Shown here piece after piece: positions 34,948 through 49,750 of a stretch of DNA of 64,000 nucleotides. A program made the position numbers and the translations under genes. The first letter of the stretch is position 1; each line of letters begins with the position of its first letter. This stretch comes from Tetradesmus obliquus (Eukaryota; Chlorophyta; Chlorophyceae; Sphaeropleales; Scenedesmaceae): positions 608,501 through 672,500 of the forward strand of contig CP126205.1 of assembly GCA_030272155.1 (NCBI GenBank), given 5' to 3'. The notes beneath the pieces are model-generated. The model worked only from the letters and a program-made list of their open reading frames with translations, was not told the origin of the DNA and did no database searches.

Positions 34948-37150
34948 ATGGTGTAGCAGCGTACCAGCTGCATGCTACCTTCGCACTTCCGCCTTGCAGC
35001 TGCAGTAGTAGCGGGTTCGGAGCGTTCAGCAGTGATCTGATCTGGTGATTGGCAAAACCTTGGACTGATCCAGGATGAGATCTAGCTGGGTGATCTGGCC
35101 TGCATGCGTGCTGTTGTGGTCATCAGGGCTAGTGCGAGCTTGCAGGCAGTTGATGTGTTGCTGCTTCACCGTGTCGCTGCTGCTGCTGCATGCTGGGCAA
35201 TCAGCTGCAGCAGCCAGCTGCATGTGTCTTTTATTGATGCCCGTGGGCTATTGCATGTAGATTAGTGTAGTGTGTTGTTGCCCTGACTCGCAGGGTAGAG
35301 TAGTCGGGTGCACTTGCATGAGCATATGTGCGTGTTACGCGCCATGTTTCCATGAACAATACTATGCAGCAGACGTCTGATGCAGCTGTTGGTTGTGCCT
35401 TTTGGCATAGCTAGCTCTGCCAGCTGTCTTGCTGTTGCTGCCTGTCACACATCAGCTGCTTTTGGTACAATGGCAAATGGCTACAGCAGCTGGTTGTAGC
35501 AGAGGTCAGATGGTGCTGCCGACAGTAGTAGGTCACTACATTGATGGAACCCAATGCGCACAGGTGTTTTAGGGTTTACTTGATCACAGCAATGGCAGCG
35601 TGGCGTGCTGAACTCATTCCTTGTGAGACACACAATCAATCACTGCGATTGACGGTTCCAGTTGTTGTGCATGGCAGTACCTGACCAGCAGTTGCTGGCT
35701 GCCTGTTGTTCAGGACAGGCTGGCTAGCCTATAGGCAGTTTTCCTGGGTCCGGGCGCGCCATCTGACAATGCATCCATTTGTACAGAGAGTGCTGCTGCC
35801 CCTAACCCTGCAAGGTGCTGCTGCACCAGTGCTTGGTAGTGCAGCACCAGCAGTGGTGCTGCTGTCAGGTTCACTGCAGCTTGTGCCAGTTGTCGAGTGG
35901 AAAGGCTTGTAACAAGAGAGAAGACATAAAGTTTACTGTTGTGTTTGACGTTGTTGCGAGACAGGATCCGCAGATGTTCCTGTACACTGGGTCAGCTCCA
36001 GACACCGGTCAACCTTTTGACAAAAACGGCATGGACTGCGTGTTACAGCTGCTGATGATGGTCAGCTTGACATGAGATGCTTGTCACAATAACAAACAGA
36101 CTGCAGCACTGCCAGCAACGTGCACTCAACATCAGCCGAGCACACCAACGGCAGATCAGCCCAAACACTGTTGCACATCCAGCATGCCACCCAACTGTAT
36201 GCAAGCATAGCCTAGTGAGCACCAAAGGCTGCTTGCCAGGAGAGCAGACCAGCTAATGCAAATCATCAGCTACAGACAGCTGTCAATGCACTGCAGCAGC
36301 GTTTGCCAGAAAGAAGAAGCGCCCAAGAGCAAGTGCACCCTCCGCTCATTTTGCACAAGCCTTGCTTGATGGTGCGCAGATTTGCTTTTTTCATGCTAGA
36401 CTGTTTATCTTTACAAGTCTTTCACACAATCTTTACAAGCTTCTGCAGCGAAGTAAGCCACACCAACACACGTGTTCAACACGTGCGTGTCAAGTTGACG
36501 CACGCAAGGCAGTGCTCCATGCATGCTGGCATCAGGATGCAGCATGCAACCAGGGCAGCACTGCGTGGAAAAACCTGCCAGGATAACCAAAAAAACAAGC
36601 ACAACACGCAGCAATGCAAGACTCTTGGGAGGCTGACAGGCCTGCATCAACACAAGCATATGCTATGCATAGCCAACCGCGGCGGCTTTATTAACACATC
36701 CACTATGCACGCATGCACAGAGCCATGGGCCATGCCACCTGGCAGCAACCAGTCACCCACCTCACTCAAAACGGTCAGAAACATTCTACACAAGATCTTA
36801 CACTCCCTCAAAGCAACAGCGAGTCTTTGGTAACGAATTATGCATTTTATTGGCCGTCTGCAAGCACCACAGACCAGCACCAATCCCCCACTCCCACACC
36901 TTTGTTATTATACTGATATGTCGAAGGTATCATAGACCGCTCATTGCTGCGAGCCAGGTCGTTGGTGGCAGCTCACTCAGGCACTTCAACATGCAGCGGC
37001 AAAGTGCGTGCCTGCATTGCACTGGCGCTACATGCCAGCATGGAGGTGTGCTGCAAGTCAATTTCTCAATGCATTGCATGTTGCCAATCTACTGCTCATC
37101 TTGCAAACCCACTGCACGTCGTAAACTTCATACCATGAAGTTGTGCCCTG
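34948..37150. other. Convergent intergenic region
   Basis: 2.2 kb between the glycosidase-like stop and the lipase stop on the other strand; it should hold both 3' UTRs. A short plus-strand frame near 35910-36040 (IKFTVVFDVVARQDPQMFLY) looks protein-like but has no supported exon structure. Nothing else is recognised. Confidence 0.45.
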
Positions 37151-38731
37151 TCAAGCTTTGTAAGGGTAGGGTGGGTTCTGCGTGTCAGGAAAGGTTGCAA
37201 TTGACCCCGCGCAGTACGTGCCCTCGCCCCCTGCCGCCGTCTTTTCAAGCAGCAGGCAGCTGTTGTGCGGCTCTGCCACAAAGAGCGACAGAAAGCACGT
37301 GTAGCTGCACACGTGCGTTGCTGTAATAAAATGCTGCATCTTGCAGGGATGCACCTTGCCGAATCTTGCCCAGCTGCCAGCTTGATAAGGCATGGAGGCC
37401 GGCGTTATCATCATACTACCTCCTATGCTGGTGTACTGCCACATGCCGCTGCCGTTGGGGTTATCTGTGGGTACAGATGTGTCAGGGCAGGCTGCCATGC
37501 TGGGAGAGCAGGGCACAGAAGGGACCACATCATATGCAAACTGCACCTTGCGGGCATTGACGCGTGTGTTGAAGGCGCGCACAAACTCGCGGTTGCCGAC
37601 GTTGGGTGGGGCAAACAGCAGCGCATCGACCTTGGCGGCTGCCTGACTGCTGCTGCTGCTGCTGCTGCTGGCCTTCTGGTCAATGTACGCCTGCAATTCA
37701 CCAGCAGGCGAGTGTAGCCAGCGTAAGTGGGGAACTACTCAGATGATGATGCACCTTGGGAAGCTGTTTTACATCTGCGGGTACTCCAGCAGCTTGCACA
37801 TGGCACCAGCAGGGCGGCTGCTTGCCCCGCATTCCAAGCTGTAAGCAGACATGCTGATACCTAGCGCTGCCCGCTCAACAGCAGCACCTTACCGACCCCA
37901 ATCCTCCTCCCCAACAGCTGCTTTCAGCTGCCTGACCCCAGTCATCCTCTCCCACCCCTGCCTGACCCTAGACAATGCCCCCTCAACAGCAGCACCTGCC
38001 TCACCCCCATCAGCCTCCCCGCCACAGCTGCCTGACCCCAGTCATCCTCCTCCACAGCACGATACCGCCAAACACCAGTTACTGATCACCAAAGTAGGGC
38101 CACAGGCCCACCCACGAAGAAGCCAAACAACAATCGATGTTCACGGGTTCTACATGTCCACCAACCTGGGCCGTGTACGCCAGCAGCGCAGCCACGCCAG
38201 CCCCCAGGCTGTGCCCCGAGATCTGCACAGTGCTGACGTTGCCAGCCAGCACATACTTTTCCAGTGCAGCCCTCACGCCACCCGCCCACAGCTGCTCAGC
38301 AATGCCTGCAAAGCCTGCATGCACTTTGCCTGGCAGACCCAAGCTGCTGCTGGAGCTGTGGCGGTAGTCAAAGTCTGCGGGAGGTACAGCCAAATCACAG
38401 GCATGGGCACCAAAGGACTTGAATGTTTCAGCACCTGTTTGGAAGACGGGTGCATTATCATTGAGCTACGATAGATGTACTTCACCAGCTGCTGGAGGTG
38501 TGGCGGTAGTCAAAGTCTGCGGGAGGCACGGGCAAGGCGCAGGCGAGGGTGGTGCATAGGCAGAGACAGGTTGTGCTTTTGCCATTTGAACTGTGAACTT
38601 GCGAGTGTCAGATGGAGGACTGCTCTCAAAAGCTGAAAAAGCGGTAGAAAGATATGTATGCAACAGCACTGCCTGTGTGCGGCAGCCGCCCCTGAGCTGC
38701 TGTCAGTCAACCTAACACAATGAACACTTAG

Positions 38732-38768
<37 letters not shown>

Positions 38769-39863
38769 GTGCTGCTGCAGCAGCAGCAAATGCACTACCA
38801 CCAGCTAGCCAGCGAGCGAATGATCGGCACAGCCACTTTGCGTATGCGGCTTGCACAAAACAATCACCGCCTTCTCAATAATCCGCACAGCTGCTGCTGC
38901 TGCAGGCGCTCACCTGCCAGCCAATCAGTCAGCGTCTTCGACCCGCGCACCAGCACTGTCAGTATCGAGTCCTTCACCAGCACTGCTGCAAACGGCGTGT
39001 CAAACCACGCTGCATCAGCTGCCTTGCTGTTGCTGCTCTGGAGCCACAGCGTGGATACAGACTTCCAGCCTGCAGGCTTCAACCAAGCCTCCGAGGCGTT
39101 GCTGCTTTTTGGGTAGCCTCGTGTGACTGAGGTCCTGGTGCTGCGGCTGCCGCTGCCATTTTTGCTGACGCAGGAGCTCCAGTGTCCGAAGTTTTGCAGG
39201 CATCTGTAGTGCCAGTGCATGCTGGCTCCCTCTTGGGGGGCCAGGTGCAGCAGGTTGGCTGGCAGCGGACGCTGGTCACTCAGGGGGAAAGGCAGGGCAG
39301 TGCCTGCGCCACGCCAGCATGTACCGAGGTCACATGTGGCAAATCTGACATAGTGATAATTGATTGACCAAGGATAACGAAGCTGTGGAGCATGTCCGCA
39401 GTTGCTGGCTCACACTGTGGTGCAGCACGGCTGCATGATCAGGCTGGCTTGTCAGGCCTGCTGCTGCTGAGCTGCAGTAACAGCAGCAGCAATTCTGAGT
39501 TCTCGCAAAGCAAAACAGGCTGAGCTTGCTGTAGCTGTTGCACTTCTGCAGTTCAGTGTGCATGGAGGATGCAGCACGCTGCTGCTTACCATTGAGGGAC
39601 ACTGCTGCTGCAGGAATCTGCCTGTCTGCGCTGCACACTGGAGAGGCAGACAGGCCCTGCAACGCATCCTCCATCACTCCTAGAATCATACATCCGTTGT
39701 TGTCGCTGCCACCTTTGTTGACCAAGCCCGTCGCAGTGCAGAAATCTCTCGTGCCAAAAGGCAAAGGGTTGTTCCCAAATAAGGCACATACGTCAAACTG
39801 AGCTTCCAAATGGTGCGGAAATAATAGTAATACGAATGCTAAATACAGGACTGCTCGGTTCAT
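37151..39863 (-). CDS. Secreted class-3 lipase
   Basis: Alpha/beta-hydrolase of the fungal lipase-like (class 3) family, expected to hydrolyse acylglycerols. Exons: 39590-39863, 38914-39408, 38166-38374, then 37690 down to 37151, possibly with a small intron near 37354-37268. The N-terminus MNRAVLYLAFVLLLFPHHLEA is a signal peptide. Exon 2 gives FAAVLVKDSILTVLVRGSKT followed by LTDWLA, the family's R-G-(T/S)...D-W segment. Exon 3 gives LPGKVHAGFAGIAEQL and the nucleophile elbow ISGHSLGAGVAALL. Exon 4 has FAPPNVGNREFVRAFN and the Asp of FAYDVVPSVP as second triad member. The catalytic His is not certain; candidates lie in the 3' part. The exon-2 acceptor (GAG before 39408) is non-optimal but keeps phase. 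About 505 residues if the last part is unspliced. Confidence 0.88.
38488..38528 (-). repeat. Copy of the lipase exon-3 start
   Basis: This repeats the acceptor CCTCCCGCAG and ~30 bases of exon 38166-38374 (Asp-Phe-Asp-Tyr-Arg-His-Ser-Ser) in the preceding intron, about 140 bp upstream of the intact copy. Confidence 0.85.
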
Positions 39864-41609
39864 GGCTGGTCGCTCGCACATCCCTGCTGCTCCTGAGGTC
39901 AATAGAATCGGGAGCATGTTCGTTCAGCCAGCCTGCCCGATAATAAGCCAACCAAAACAAACATCGCTGCAGGTAAGTATGGCCCCTCCAAGCGAAGTGT
40001 GAGTGGTGATGCGGTTGTTTGTTAGCGTGCACAGCCGGCTGTGAATTCGCAGTGAGCTTTGAAAGAGTGCCCAGCCACGTGTTTTGATTACCTTCACAGC
40101 ACTGAACGCCATTTTTTTTAGTTTTCGGTGAACAGATAATCGACTTTGGTCCATGAGAGTACTTGCACTGTGAGCAGCTGCCACGTTGATCGGGCATGCT
40201 GTTGCGCACATCACTCGCATGTCTTTGAGAGACAGCGCAGAGTCTGCGCGCATCAGCACGGAACAAACAGATGGAAATGTTTACATACCACGGCAATGTA
40301 ACAAATGCTTCAGCAACAGAATGACCGCAGCACCGAAGAATGTATCAGACCACGTCAGACAGCTGACAGCAGGTAAGCAAGGCAGCATTCACACCAAAAG
40401 CACAGAACCACCAATGCAGCAGCGTCCAGATATCAGCGCGACCAGTAACTGCAGAGTAAAATGTCCTTTTAACTCCCTATGCCAGCAGCAGTCCATGCTG
40501 TTTGCACAATCACATGCCGCTGGTGGCCACCCGCCAGAAAAGAAGTAAATGCAGCACACCGCTGTCCATGCATCCCAGACAGAACCCTGACAACTCCCGT
40601 CAAAGGTGCAAAGCTGCCGACGGTCCCCAAGATATGCAGCAGCCTGCAGCAACCGGCCTTTGTTGTGCAACTGCAGAGCCTCCGCTTCCAACCATGCCCC
40701 TAAAAACACATCTGCTTGAAACGCCTTGCATGACAACACGCTGCGACACGATGAAGTTGCTGTCGCATGAACCCACAGTGCAGCTGGCCTGGTTACGCGA
40801 CGTAGTACTTGTGCAGTACAGTAACACACATGCTGAAGAGCTCCATCATGCATTGCGCTGCTTGCAGCTAAGGCAAGCTTTCCCCAAGCGAGCATCATGG
40901 GCGAGTGCAGCAAAAGAAAACAGCACAGGAAGACAGCCGACACCTGATATCTAGAACCAAATGCGGATGGAATCCGCCACAACCGCACGTATGTCCTGTT
41001 TTGCCCAACTGGCGCGCATAACACGGCAGCAGACAGCAAGCAACCAATACCCTGCAGCAGGCATCATAGCAAGAAGAAATCAGATACTGCAGTTGCATTG
41101 CAGCAGCGAGGCAGGGGCCGCACTGCAGGAAGCCAACCCCCTGACAAGCACACAAACAAACACGCCCCTGCACACATGCAATGCCGCGCCGTCAGCAGTA
41201 CGCCCAAAGCGCACAGTTGCCAGCAGCAGCAGGCATTGCCTTCATTCACAAAGGGATCTGCAGCTGCCGTCTTCTTTGTACAAGGCCCCAACGACCAAAC
41301 AGTACAAACAAAAGTAGTCTAAGAGGACAGCCACCTGCATGCCTCACTGCCGCAGCTGCGACAGGCGGCAGCCTGTCTTGTTAGCTGCAAAACAGCAACA
41401 ACAAGCGGGCCAACTAACCTGACAAATAATGCGCTGCAGTCAGCCCTTGCTCCTGTGAACACGCACAGAGCCCCGAGACATACAAAATAAACGTCACGGA
41501 TGGAACACAGCAAAGGGCGGGACATGCAACCTGCCTGCAGAGCAGTGCCGCCTCAGCAAGCTTGCAGGCAGCAGCTGCACACCTTGCAGAACCGCGCTTA
41601 TAGACCAGT
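39864..41609. other. Intergenic between lipase and CCT
   Basis: 1.75 kb between the lipase start and the CCT stop, both minus strand, so it should contain the CCT 3' UTR and the lipase promoter. Frames present are short or unrelated to any family I recognise. Confidence 0.45.
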
Positions 41610-45327
<3,718 letters not shown>

Positions 45328-46156
45328 GTTGTGTCAACTACAAGCAATCAACTGCCACAGCAGCAGCTGCGCGTCGTGCGACACTGAGCACGTAACAGAA
45401 AAGGGCTGAGGTAGAGTGGATTGGCAGCCTAGAGCTCTGCAAGCGGGTGCGTCGGGTACAAGCTCGTGAGTCAGGGACTGCAGTAACAAGTTCTCCGTTG
45501 GAAGTGTCCCTAGTCACTGCACGCCGACAACATAACGATAAATCAGTTAAAAATCTGAGAATGGGTGCAGAAGTGACGGTGAAGGCTGTTCCGGGAGACA
45601 ACGTCTGAGTTGCACCAGAGGGCCACTTACCAAAGGAGTAAAGGATCAGGCGCATTCATTATCAACAGTAGGTGCTTGGAGCTTTGTTACGACACTGGAA
45701 GAGCCCCATGCCGCATGCAGCTCACAGCAACCAACCAGTAGTGCTGCAGCAGCAGTAGTAGTAGCAGTAGCAGCAGCAGCACTGGCAGCAGCAATGTGGT
45801 GCTTTGTGCTTCTTGCTGCGCGCTTCAACTCTAGCCTACACTAACTGCGTGCAATTGTTGGGAAACGTTGCCAAGTGAGCGTCTCCAGGCTTGCGTGCCA
45901 GCACGTCACAGCCATGGCTGCCTGCTGCCTGCTGCACAGGTTTAGGGAAGCTTACACAGCACCAGCACCAGCACCAGCAGCACCGGCACCAGCACAGGGC
46001 TGGCTTCAGCTACTTTCTCCAGCAGAATTGTCACACCACACACCCCAGTGGCATACTCAGAGCGGCTGGCCCGCAGCACGCAGCAGCTCTGTCTGCTGTT
46101 GCTGCCTGAGGGCCCCCCATACTGCCAGCAGCAGCCCTGGCAGAAGTCTTGGCACA
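45328..46156. promoter_or_regulatory. Divergent region, CCT / Lifeguard gene
   Basis: About 830 bp between the two start codons. A frame on the plus strand stays open from about 45875, so the Lifeguard N-terminus could begin earlier (ATG at 45914), though that part reads as low-quality Cys/Pro/Ala sequence. CAG/TAG-type short repeats occur around 45745-45785. Confidence 0.4.
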
Positions 46157-46606
46157 ATGAAGAAGGCAGCAGCACAACAGCAGCGACAGCAGCAGCAGCA
46201 GCAGCAGCAGTTCAGCGCAGGCAATGACGACCTGCTGCCAATGGCACCCCCAGCCTTCCCCCAGCCCCTCACCAGCCTACCCCGCAACGAGGCTGCTCAC
46301 CTCTACCCAGCATCCCCTGAAGCAATCGCAGCTGCAGCAGCAGCGGCAGCGGCAGCAGCCCGGCAGCAGCAGCAGCTGTACGCCTCCAGCCAACTGCCAG
46401 TCAGCAGCAGAGCATACAGCCTCACCTTGACAGAGCAGCAGCACCTGCTGCAGTCCTCGCAGCTGCAGCCACATACACAGGTGCTTTGGGGCCCAGCAGC
46501 AGCAGCAGCAGCAGCGGCAGGCTACCCTGCAGCAGCAGCAGACATACCACCGGCAGCCAACGGCAGCACCATAACAACCCCCACAGCAGCAGCAGCAGCA
46601 GGAGCA

Positions 46607-46649
<43 letters not shown>

Positions 46650-47065
46650 GGCCTGTGTATGGGTACCACAGCGTGCTAGATGGCCTGCCTGTGCCGTATG
46701 ATGTGGCCATGGCTCCGTATGCTGGCGTGGTGTATGGTGCCAGCTATGGCGATGACTTTGGGGTGCCGCTGCTGTCCGGGGCTGGCGGGTTTGTCGAAGA
46801 CATGGTGTTTGCAAACCGGCAGGTGAGAGCAAAGGGCGATGGTGGCTGACGGTTGGGGTGGGTTCGAGTTTTCCGTCGTGCGCGCATGCCGTCGCTGGTG
46901 TCTCACAGTGCAGTGTTATCACTGCCTCCTGCTGCCTGCTTTACTGCTGCAAACCAACGCACCAGGGGCGCCATGCCTATCTGCTTAGGGTGCTAATGAC
47001 AGTGTTCATGTGCATGCCTGCTGCTGTCTCACTGTGCTGCTGCACCACCACGCCCTGCCGCCTGC

Positions 47066-47147
<82 letters not shown>

Positions 47148-47349
47148 ACCCAAGCAGGTGCCTTGCTGCCCATGCCTAGGCTGCTGCCTGACTACGTTGC
47201 TGCCTCTGCTGCATAACCTCACCGGTCGTGCTGCTTCTGCTGCTGCTGCTGCTGCCAGGTGCACCGCACATTCCTGCGCAAGCTGCTGGTGCTGGTGGCG
47301 CTGCAGCTGTTCTCTCATCATGCTGCTGCATCGACTAATCCTCCATGTC

Positions 47350-47380
<31 letters not shown>

Positions 47381-48050
47381 GGTGCGCCACGCGTTCCTGC
47401 GCAAGCTCCTTGTCCTGGTGGCTCTGCAGCTGCTGGCAGTAGCTGCCATCGCAGCACCCATACATGGCAACAAGCCAGCCCGCAAGTTCCTGCATGCCAA
47501 CCCCTGGGTGTGTGGCCTGACTGCTATCATGGCTTTTACAGTGCTGCTGATTGCTGCGTGGTCGCAATCTGCGCGGCGGCGGCACCCCACCAACCAGCTA
47601 CTGCTCGCGCTGCTGACTGCTGCAAGTGGGCTGCTGGTAGGAACTGCAAGTGCGACATACGGCACACCGGTGCTGCTGCTAGCGCTGCTGCTGGCAGCTA
47701 GCGTGAGTGTAGCGCTAGTTGCGTATGCGTCGCAGACCGCCGTTGATTTCACTGCGTCTGGCGGCATCTTGTATAGTGCGGTCGTGCTGCTGCTGGTTTT
47801 GGGCCTGGCGAACTGGTTTTTAGGGTTCAAAACGCTGCATCTGCTGGTGGCGGGGTGTGGCGCGCTGCTGTTTAGTTCTTATTTGGTATGTGATGTGCAG
47901 CTGCTAGCTAGCGGGGAAAGCGGGTACCACGGTGTTTCACCTGATGAGGTTGTGTTTGGCGTGCTGAATGTGTACACAGATGTGATCAGCTTGTTTATGT
48001 ACGTGCTGCAGGTGCTGACGCAGCTGCAGGGCGGCAGCGAAGACGACTAG
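46157..48050 (+). CDS. Bax inhibitor-1/Lifeguard-type membrane protein
   Basis: Member of the TMBIM (BI-1/LFG) family, ER or Golgi membrane proteins tied to Ca2+ leak and cell-death suppression. Two exons: 46157-46822 and 47382-48050, phase 0; 444 residues. Exon 1 is a long Ala/Gln/Tyr/Pro-rich cytosolic N-terminus ending FVEDMVFANRQ. Exon 2 starts VRHAFLRKLLVLVALQLLAV, the family's first-helix signature, and continues with about seven hydrophobic helices, ending in SSYLVCDVQLLA, VSPDEVVFGVLNVYTDVI and a final FMYVLQVL. The conserved Asp residues of the last helices are in place. The N-terminal extension is unusually long and repeat-driven. ATG 46157 was chosen since upstream sequence looks non-coding. 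A TGTAA word follows within 15 bp of the stop, but is probably too close to act as a polyadenylation signal. Confidence 0.88.
47069..47147 (+). repeat. (CTG)26 array in the Lifeguard intron
   Basis: An uninterrupted array of about 26 CTG units on the sense strand inside the intron before exon 2, the longest pure triplet array in the window. Confidence 0.97.
47259..47311 (+). repeat. Copy of the Lifeguard exon-2 start
   Basis: After a (CTG)n-CCAG acceptor this repeats ~50 bases as Val-His-Arg-Thr-Phe-Leu-Arg-Lys-Leu-Leu-Val-Leu-Val-Ala-Leu-Gln-Leu, then diverges. The intact exon starts 123 bp further on at 47382 after the same kind of tract, giving two competing acceptors. Confidence 0.9.
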
Positions 48051-49726
48051 GGTGTTATGTAACATAGTAACATGTTACTTTGTTGGTATGACTGTCGTGT
48101 CGTGCTTTGTGATGAAGGGGGTAGAGAATGAGTGGGGTGTATGGCGGTCTTGCGGCGCCAGTGTGCCGGTGCATGTTTGGTTGCTGCTGTTGTGCAGCAG
48201 TGCAGTCGTGCTTCATACCAAGTGCAGGCAAGAATGCGTCTGTGCTGGTGCATGCAAAGAAGAATGTGTCTGTGCCGGGACATGCAAGACAAAAATGCAT
48301 CTTTGCCGGCACATGCAGACAAAAATGTCAGCGGGCATCGTTTTAGCGGACTTGTTACCCGCAGTGTCCAGAGCACTGATGACAATCTCTCTGTTGGCGC
48401 TTGCAGACAAGATTGAGCTGGAGTACGCTTGGCATGCATGCTTGCCTGCAGAGTTGGGCCTGCTGCGATGTGCAGCAAGCTTGCAGCACCGGGCTTACCG
48501 TCAAGCGCATGTTGCGGACGCTGAACATCCGGGTTGTGTGCATCATGGGAATGATCCCCGGCGTGCGGTTCCCTGTGTAGATACAAGTCTATCTGTGGGC
48601 TGCAGCACCAGCTGCTGCTTGCAGGTGGTGCATGTGCGGGGTTTGTTAGCAGCCAGCGCTGCTCCTCTGGGAGGGCCAGGCGGGTCAACCAAGTTGCACC
48701 AAAGGTGGCTGTTGGGCACATGCTAGCTGCCGGCTTCTGTGGTAGATGCGGCCTAGGGCAATCGCAGATGCACAGGCATTTGGCTTCTGCCTTGAACAAC
48801 AACGGCAGAAGTTGCTCTTGTATATGAACAGACTTGGCATTGTCTAGTTGTAGGTATGAACTACAGAACTGGTATCAGACTGGTTCGGGACGTCATCCCA
48901 GCACGGACTGCATGCAGCTGTGATTGTGTCTTCTGTGCAGCTTGTGCAGCTTGTGCAGCTGTTTACCGAACAAGTAACGTCGTGTGTCTGTGTGGATATG
49001 CACAAGATCATGTACTTAATGCTGGATGCGTGGTGGAATGCTGGGCCTACTGATGTTTGTGATATGACAGTTGTGCGTCGTACCAGCAGTGCCTACACAG
49101 CAGCTGTGCAGGCTGCTGCTGTATCACAGCCTAGCAGGCAGTGAAGCGGTTGTGTTTTGGCAACTGTAAAGGCAGCGGGTGCTTACAAACTGGTGTGCCT
49201 TGGCTCTGGTTCAGTTTGCAGAGCACTGTGCGGTTGGGCAGCCGCTGCGGCGGTGGCAGTGGCAGTGGCAGTGGCCGTCTGGCAGACAGGTGTTGACCTG
49301 TGATGCCTTCAACCACAATGAATACAGCAGGAACACTAAAGGCGTGATGGAATAGTTGAAACTTTCACGGCAGAACTGGCATGCGCAAACATTCCAAGAC
49401 AGCAGCTGGGCTGAAAGTGACATGGTCGGTGGCCTTGACCAGCTGACACAAATGTGACAGCATCGCCCGCGTCAGTACGCTACCACAACGAAGATCGCCA
49501 TTCATATCACGGATTCGCGATTGGACGCAGCTTCCTTTCTCGTGTCACCCGCGTCTGTCAAGTGACTGCACTTGCCTCCCGGTTGCTTTGCAATAAGACT
49601 GACTGTCGGCAACGTTGACTTGCTGAAAGCGTCGTATCATGTCAGATCGTTTTTATTGCTAGCGTACATGGCACGACAGCAATAGTCACCAGCTAGGCAT
49701 CGAACACGAGTGTGTCACCCCACCAC
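48051..49726. other. Intergenic, with a short tandem repeat
   Basis: 1.7 kb downstream of the Lifeguard gene. At 48229-48330 a ~30-bp unit (GTGCCGG-CACATGCA-type, with AAAAATG) is repeated about three to four times. A minus-strand stretch near 48500-48590 ends in a good GTAAGC donor and encodes NRTPGIIPMMHTTRMFSVRN, but no partner exon was found. Promoter of the LRR gene should lie near the right end. Confidence 0.45.
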
Positions 49727-49750
49727 ATGCACAGCAGCAGAGGGAGCCGA

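Noticed and set aside
35815..36075. Protein-like short plus-strand frame (IKFTVVFDVVARQDPQMFLY)
   Set aside because: No supported start, splice sites or recognisable family; could be chance or a relic.
40389..41039. 216-codon minus-strand frame between lipase and CCT
   Set aside because: Cys/Leu/Ala-rich with no domain, and overlaps the expected CCT 3' UTR.
48047..48802. Overlapping ~250-codon (minus) and 224-codon (plus) frames after the Lifeguard gene
   Set aside because: Composition is non-protein-like and part arises from a ~30-bp tandem repeat; one sub-stretch has a good donor but no partner exon.
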